A program made the translations under genes and the position numbers. A stretch of DNA of 64,000 nt from Calocera cornea HHB12733 (Eukaryota > Basidiomycota > Dacrymycetes > Dacrymycetales > Dacrymycetaceae): NCBI GenBank assembly GCA_001632435.1, contig KV423992.1:58404-122403 (forward strand), given 5' to 3'. Position 1 is the first letter of the stretch. Every line of letters starts with the position of its first letter. The notes below the pieces were generated by a model, which saw nothing but the letters and a program-made list of their open reading frames with translations, did not search any database and was not told the origin of the DNA. Shown piece after piece: positions 59,561 through 64,000 of this stretch.

Positions 59561-60290
59561 CCTTACACAGGCTTCCCAAGCAGAAGCAACTCAGCAGGTG
59601 GACAGGTCTCCAACACAGAAGGTTATTGTTTCATTGAGTGGAAGCAGAGCTTGTGCCAATCAGAGAGAAACAATTGATCAAGCTGAGACACTTAGCAGGT
59701 GAGACAGGTCTGATATAGAAGGTTATTGTTTCATCAGGCAGAAGCAGAGCTTGTGCCAATCAGACAAAAGCAATGGATCAAGCTGAGACAGTCAGCAAGT
59801 GAGACAGGTCTGACATAGAAGGTTATTGTTTTATTGAGTGGGAGGAGAGCTTGTCTGGCTGAGAGACCACATGGGTGAGATAGGTTTCTGACATAGAAGG
59901 TTACTGTCTGCTTGAGTGGAAGCAGAGCTTGTGCCAATCAGAAAGAAGCAATCATTCAAGCTGAGACAAGCCTCAGAAGTGGAAGGAGTCAATTGATTGA
60001 TTGATCTGAGACAGGCCTCCCAAGTGGAAGCAATGGATCAAGCTGAGACAGGCACACCAAAACATTCTTTTAGCAGTGGCAAATGCCAAAACGGAGGCAA
60101 ATCAAATAGCAGAAGTAAATACCTAGTGGAGGCTCAGCTCACTCCAGTGGCAAATATGAAAGCGGAAGTGAAAGCGGTAGCAGAGGCAAAGGCAATAGCG
60201 GAGGTGAACGGGGCAGCCGTGGCAAATGCAATGGCGGAGGCAAATGGGACTGCGGGAGCAGACCTCCTGGCGGCAACACATGGCACAGGG
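59560..60290 (-). repeat. right arm of the inverted structure
   Basis: Reverse-complement counterpart of 54900-55760. At 59580-60050 the satellite units run in reverse (AGAAGGTTATTGTTTCAT repeated, GTGGAAGCAGAGCTTGTGCC repeated); at 60050-60290 the short units run in reverse (ACGGAGGCAAAT, GCGGAAGTGAAAGCG, GCGGAGGCAAATG). Confidence 0.75.
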
Positions 60291-60379
60291 TAAGTGCCAG
60301 GAGGGAGCAACCAGTGCTAACTGAGACCTACAGGGCTAAATCAGCGGTGGGAGTAAGCACTGCACCCGTGGCTAACTTG

Positions 60380-63300
60380 TGAATTGTGCCTATGTGTCCC
60401 TATTCCAGGGAAAATCCATGACAGTGGACCCTGAACTGGCCATTCCAGGTGCGCATTGCATCTCACTCATGACAGCCATTGTTTTGCTTACTGCAGCAAT
60501 GCGCCAATCCTGCATTGCACACTGCACTTGTCCACAATTCACTGCTTCACTGCACGTAGCACCTTCAATTGCAAGGAACTCTTCCTATGCCTGACACAAG
60601 CAGCACTGCTGGATTGGCCAATGCCAAAACCATCACCAAATTTGCAGCAAGCACATCCACATCCCAACGCCCAGCTAATGCACTGTGTAGAATTGCAGCA
60701 TTGCACCAGAGCTTCAAGACTACACCAGCTCCTGGTCCTTGGGACAGTGCAGTGGGTGTTGCCCCCGGCACATCACCCCTTCCCTGGAGTACAGGGCAAC
60801 ATCTGTGGCAAGCGCGGACATTGAACATGAAGGCTATTCAGCCTTCCCACAGGAGGAGCGGGCCTGACAGCTTGCAGGTATGTATGCCTGAACATTGTTG
60901 TCATTCATCACTAATGTCTGTCCCAGCATGTCCCAATGAAGCAATGGCAGTAGACTATCTTGCGGAGGCACTAGGCACTGCAGAGGGCAACAAGGAGATG
61001 CATCCTATGGCCATTGACAAAGCGGCATTGTATGGGGATCAGGATGATGGCTGGGCAGATGACAAAGATTTGGTGCCTGCAGTTGAGGTTGCATGGCAAC
61101 AATGCCAGTACGCGGTGCTTGTGCCTTATACACTGCACAATGTTCTGACCTGCCACCAGGGGGAAGAGGGCATGACCACAGTACCCGCCTGGTCAGGGTG
61201 CCTATGCTCATTGCTGTGCTACATATGCAACATGATGGGCCGCTGAGCTCCCTGTCCTTGCAGACGCATTCTTGCATTGGCAGCATGGAAAGGTCAATGT
61301 CAGCAATGCCACCATTGACACATCTCCTTCTGTTTCATTGCACATTGTGAACTGGGACAGTCAGCACTTCCTAACATGTCTTTGATGTCTGCTCAATGTG
61401 CAACAGACATTGCGTCATTGACAATCTCTTGCTGCAAGGATGGCAACAATTTACTCAAGTGTATTGTTGAGCAAGACTACATGCCTTGCTTGCCAGACGT
61501 CCCTCAGCTGGCTATTGTATTGCCAATCATTGAGGTCCTCCATTGGTGTTGTCTTCAAGCCTTCATCTCACATGAAGCATTTGCACGTGTGCTATGCAAT
61601 CTCCATGGAGTGTGTTTCCCTTTGGCATCATCTGTGCAGTGGTTGTGCAATGCTAATCTCTACAATGTTCATACACAGCACCCATATCAAACATGTCTCC
61701 ATGTGCAGTTGTCACATGCATACAATGCATGGGTTGCAATGCTCATGCATGTTGACTCCCTTGTCAAGCATGCCTTTGGCCATGATACCCCAAACTGGTG
61801 ACTGCTTAACTCCTGCGCTGCATGCAAGTACAGGGTATGTGTGCCAGACATGAACAATGTTCAATGATGTCTCATTCCATTGGGCAGCTGCATGATGAAC
61901 CTCCCCTTCCACATACAAAGCTTGTCAGCTGTGATGGGAACAACTCAAGCAAACACTTTGCTCATGCCAGCCATCAAGATCATTGCACATTTGACAGTGA
62001 TTACTTGATTGGCAAAGAAGAGGTGAACACCTTTGCAGACAAGGTACCACATAGACAAATGAAGACTGTCAGTTCATTGCACACTGCTCTGTGGCCTTCT
62101 GGCCCAATGCATTGTCAGGGAGGAGAGGACATGCTCACTGGTGCACTGCCCAATGTTGGCAGAGTGGCTACAACACAAGATGCACCTGTGCAGTGCACAG
62201 ACAAATGGAAGACTTCTCGGGCAACGGACAATGCAACACACTGGATGGATGGCATGTGGGAGACAGGCAAATTCCTGTTCTCTTGTCAGCATGGTATGAT
62301 TCTTTTCTCCTCGGATATGGTCCGAAGTGGTGAACTGTGCGTTGTGCATTGCATTACGTACTAATTCCACACTGAAGAAATGTCCAGATCAAAATATCCT
62401 CTTGCTGGTGTGCAGCAACTACTGCAAGTATTTGGAGAAGGCATTCCTGTTGGCTACAACATTGGTTGTGACTTCTCTGGTACTGCAGACATTGCACCTG
62501 TTCTGGGAGCAGTGGGACCATGATCGGCAAGCAGTGCTTGGTGAGCTCGTCCATTGTGCATTGTGATTACATTGCTCATTACCCGCACAGCTGATTTCCT
62601 GCACAAGACGTACAAGCATGCCCTGGAGATCTTGGACACTGTCAGTCCCACTGTGCGCCTCTACCAAGCCCAGTCTCAAATCAGCAATGAACAATTCCGG
62701 CAGTTCATTGTGGATGAGAAAGAATACTTTCAGCAACTGTGCAATGAGTCTGAGGAGGAGAAAATTCAGTATGAGTATCTTGAAACACTCCAGGAGCTCA
62801 GTGCACATTGGTCCATCCTGCATTGTGCTTTGCCCTGCAACTTGACTCACATTGCTTTCAGTGCTAAGCTTGCAGGATTTGAAGCTTTTGTCAATTTAAC
62901 ACCGGACACTTGGAATACACTGCCCAGCAAGGCATGCAAGCAAGAAGCACAGTGTGAACACCTGGCAGTACTCTGTCATCAAGAGTGAATTGAGTTGCTT
63001 GCAGTTCAGTATGAACATTGCTTGGACACTGAAGGATGGATGCTGAACTTGCCTGAGTGGAGGGCTGTGGAGCAACGAGCAATGTGTTGCCAGTATAACC
63101 ATGCACTTGATGTCTTGGAGAACTGGGTTGTGCAACACCTCTTTGAGCTGGAGAAGTTCAATCTACAAGGTACTGGTGAGGCATTGTTGGGATTCTCAGT
63201 GGTCCATGCTCAATGTTGTACAGGGTATGCAATGTGCAGGGCCATTGCAAAGGCTATGGATGAGTGCTGCAGTGCCATACAAACAGCACTGCAAAAGTAC

Positions 63301-63906
63301 AATGATCTTGCACAAAAGCTTATTCCCCCTTGGCCCAAGCTGAACTATGACACTGTCATCACTATGATGTGGGTGTTGGAATTTGCACTGCTGCAATTCT
63401 CAAAGCGCAATGTACAAGAAGAGCAGTGGGCCAACCATCTGGTGCAGGAGATGATGGTCCAGTGGCACTTGCTGCAATGCACAAAGCAGGAGATTTGACA
63501 ACTTGACATCAAACTTTGGAGACTATGGACCGCACTGCACAATGAACCAATTGTCTGGCAACAGAGCATTGCAGCTGCCCACCAAGCAGGGCATACAGTG
63601 CTGGCAGCCAAAATGCAGCACCACCTGAACGCACGACAGCAGATCAATTATGCACTGCAGACACGGCTCCAACAGATATTTGCTTTGCCAGGGTTCTCCG
63701 GCAACCCTACAGTGGGCGTTCATGACACCGCAGGCCATGAAAGCATTGGGCAACGCCCATACACATCCGAACTGTTGCCTGTGCCAGATGACCCATTGAA
63801 GGATGAGCCTTCAGGGGACGCTATGTTTGAGGACGCAATGGACAACGAAGCGGAGGATGAACTGGATCGGGTGCAGCTGGCCTTTGAGCAGTTGTCACTG
63901 CTGTAG
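60380..63906 (+). pseudogene. decayed KDZ-family transposase
   Basis: Recognisable blocks in order: PQLAIVLPIIEVLH..AFISHEAFARVLCNLHG (61500-61620) and HVDSLVKHAFGHDTPNW, then LLNSCAACKY (61800-61830); LVSCDGNNSSKHF..DSDYLIGKEEVNTF (61918-62040); ETGKFLFSCQHG..DMVRSGEL (62260-62330); SKYPLAGVQQLLQVFGEGIP and VGYNIGCDFSGT (62385-62487); QWDHDRQAVLG and FLHKTYKHALEIL (62510-62630); and the long helical C-terminus to 63906. These match basidiomycete Kyakuja-Dileera-Zisupton transposases. Three in-frame TGA stops interrupt it (61799, 62986, 63496), and the central HAHNR..CQ and FFSKSN-type core is missing between GCDFSGT and WEQWD. Several introns are still recognisable. The N-terminal 1 kb is not clearly assignable. 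Confidence 0.75.
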
Positions 63907-64000
63907 AGAGGCCAACACTGCTCCCTTCTGTTCTGTAACATGGTTTGAGGAATGGGAAAAAACCTTGTAGCAGTGCACCATGTGTATCCTTGTAAATGTA
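63907..64000. other. right flank
   Basis: 94 bp after the KDZ stop; no feature. Confidence 0.4.

Larger units (their letters stand above)
54770..60310. mobile_element. 5.5-kb inverted-repeat structure made of short repeats, with retroelement debris inside
   Basis: Left arm: TTTGCTTCCG-type units at about 54900-55190 and then satellite-like units carrying GAAACAATAACCTTCTATG and GACCTGTCTCACCTGCTG to about 55760. Right arm, about 59560-60290, has the same blocks in reverse order and reverse complement (GGTTATTGTTTCAT, GTGAGACAGGTCTGA, then GGAGGCAAAT and GCGGAAGTGAAAG). The core holds gypsy fragments in both orientations and a solo LTR. No transposase for this structure is visible. Outer boundaries are approximate and no target duplication was found. 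Confidence 0.6.

Noticed and set aside
1..64000. tRNA, rRNA or CRISPR features
   Set aside because: No T-loop/B-box-like GGTTCGANTCC with a matching acceptor stem, no rRNA-like block and no spaced direct repeats of CRISPR type were found by eye; CRISPR is not expected in a fungus. A tRNAscan run would settle tRNAs.

Overview
The window is nuclear DNA from a filamentous basidiomycete, most likely an Agaricomycete. Genes are dense and on both strands, and nearly every gene is cut by introns of about 45-60 nt with GT..AG ends and CTNAC-like branch sites. It carries a KDZ-family transposase relic, a Mutator-like element and Ty3/gypsy debris, which together fit a mushroom-forming fungus. I cannot name a genus.

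Layout. 0.5-6.3 kb: an NAD(P)-dependent reductase, a small zinc-binding protein, and a head-to-tail pair of Cid1/Trf4-type nucleotidyltransferases, one catalytic and one with a degenerate active site. 6.8-16.5 kb: a secreted GPI-anchored GH13 alpha-amylase, a large PH-like/coiled-coil protein and the MUS81 endonuclease. 16.7-17.5 kb: a fold-back repeat. 17.6-22.8 kb: an F-box protein, a small cysteine-rich protein and mitochondrial elongation factor G. 22.9-24.4 kb: gene-free and repetitive. 24.8-36.7 kb: a Gti1/Pac2 (WOPR) regulator, a tail-anchored FHA protein, a very long SAC3 mRNA-export factor and a small membrane protein. 36.9-40.7 kb: a complete DNA transposon with inverted ends, target-site duplication and a 12-exon transposase that I could splice in frame throughout. 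41.6-54.7 kb: a compact housekeeping block (small secreted protein, Sm D2, NUG1/GNL3 GTPase, small membrane protein, exosome RRP45, valyl-tRNA synthetase, adrenodoxin reductase, SEC13). 54.8-64 kb: a CpG-poor transposon graveyard with a 5.5-kb inverted-repeat structure made of degenerate short repeats, gypsy remains split by a solo LTR, and a decayed KDZ transposase.

The host genes serve core information processing and mitochondrial functions: RNA tailing, mRNA export (SAC3), splicing (Sm D2), RNA decay (RRP45), ribosome assembly (NUG1), translation (VAS1, MEF1), iron-sulfur/heme electron supply (ARH1), COPII/nuclear pore (SEC13) and DNA repair (MUS81). I see no biosynthetic cluster. The most unusual content is the apparently intact Mutator-like element, the family of fold-back repeats built on a TTTGCTTCCG-like core at five places, and the catalytic/degenerate nucleotidyltransferase pair separated by three bases. 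Exon boundaries were worked out by eye from frame continuity and splice consensus; they are inferences unless stated otherwise.
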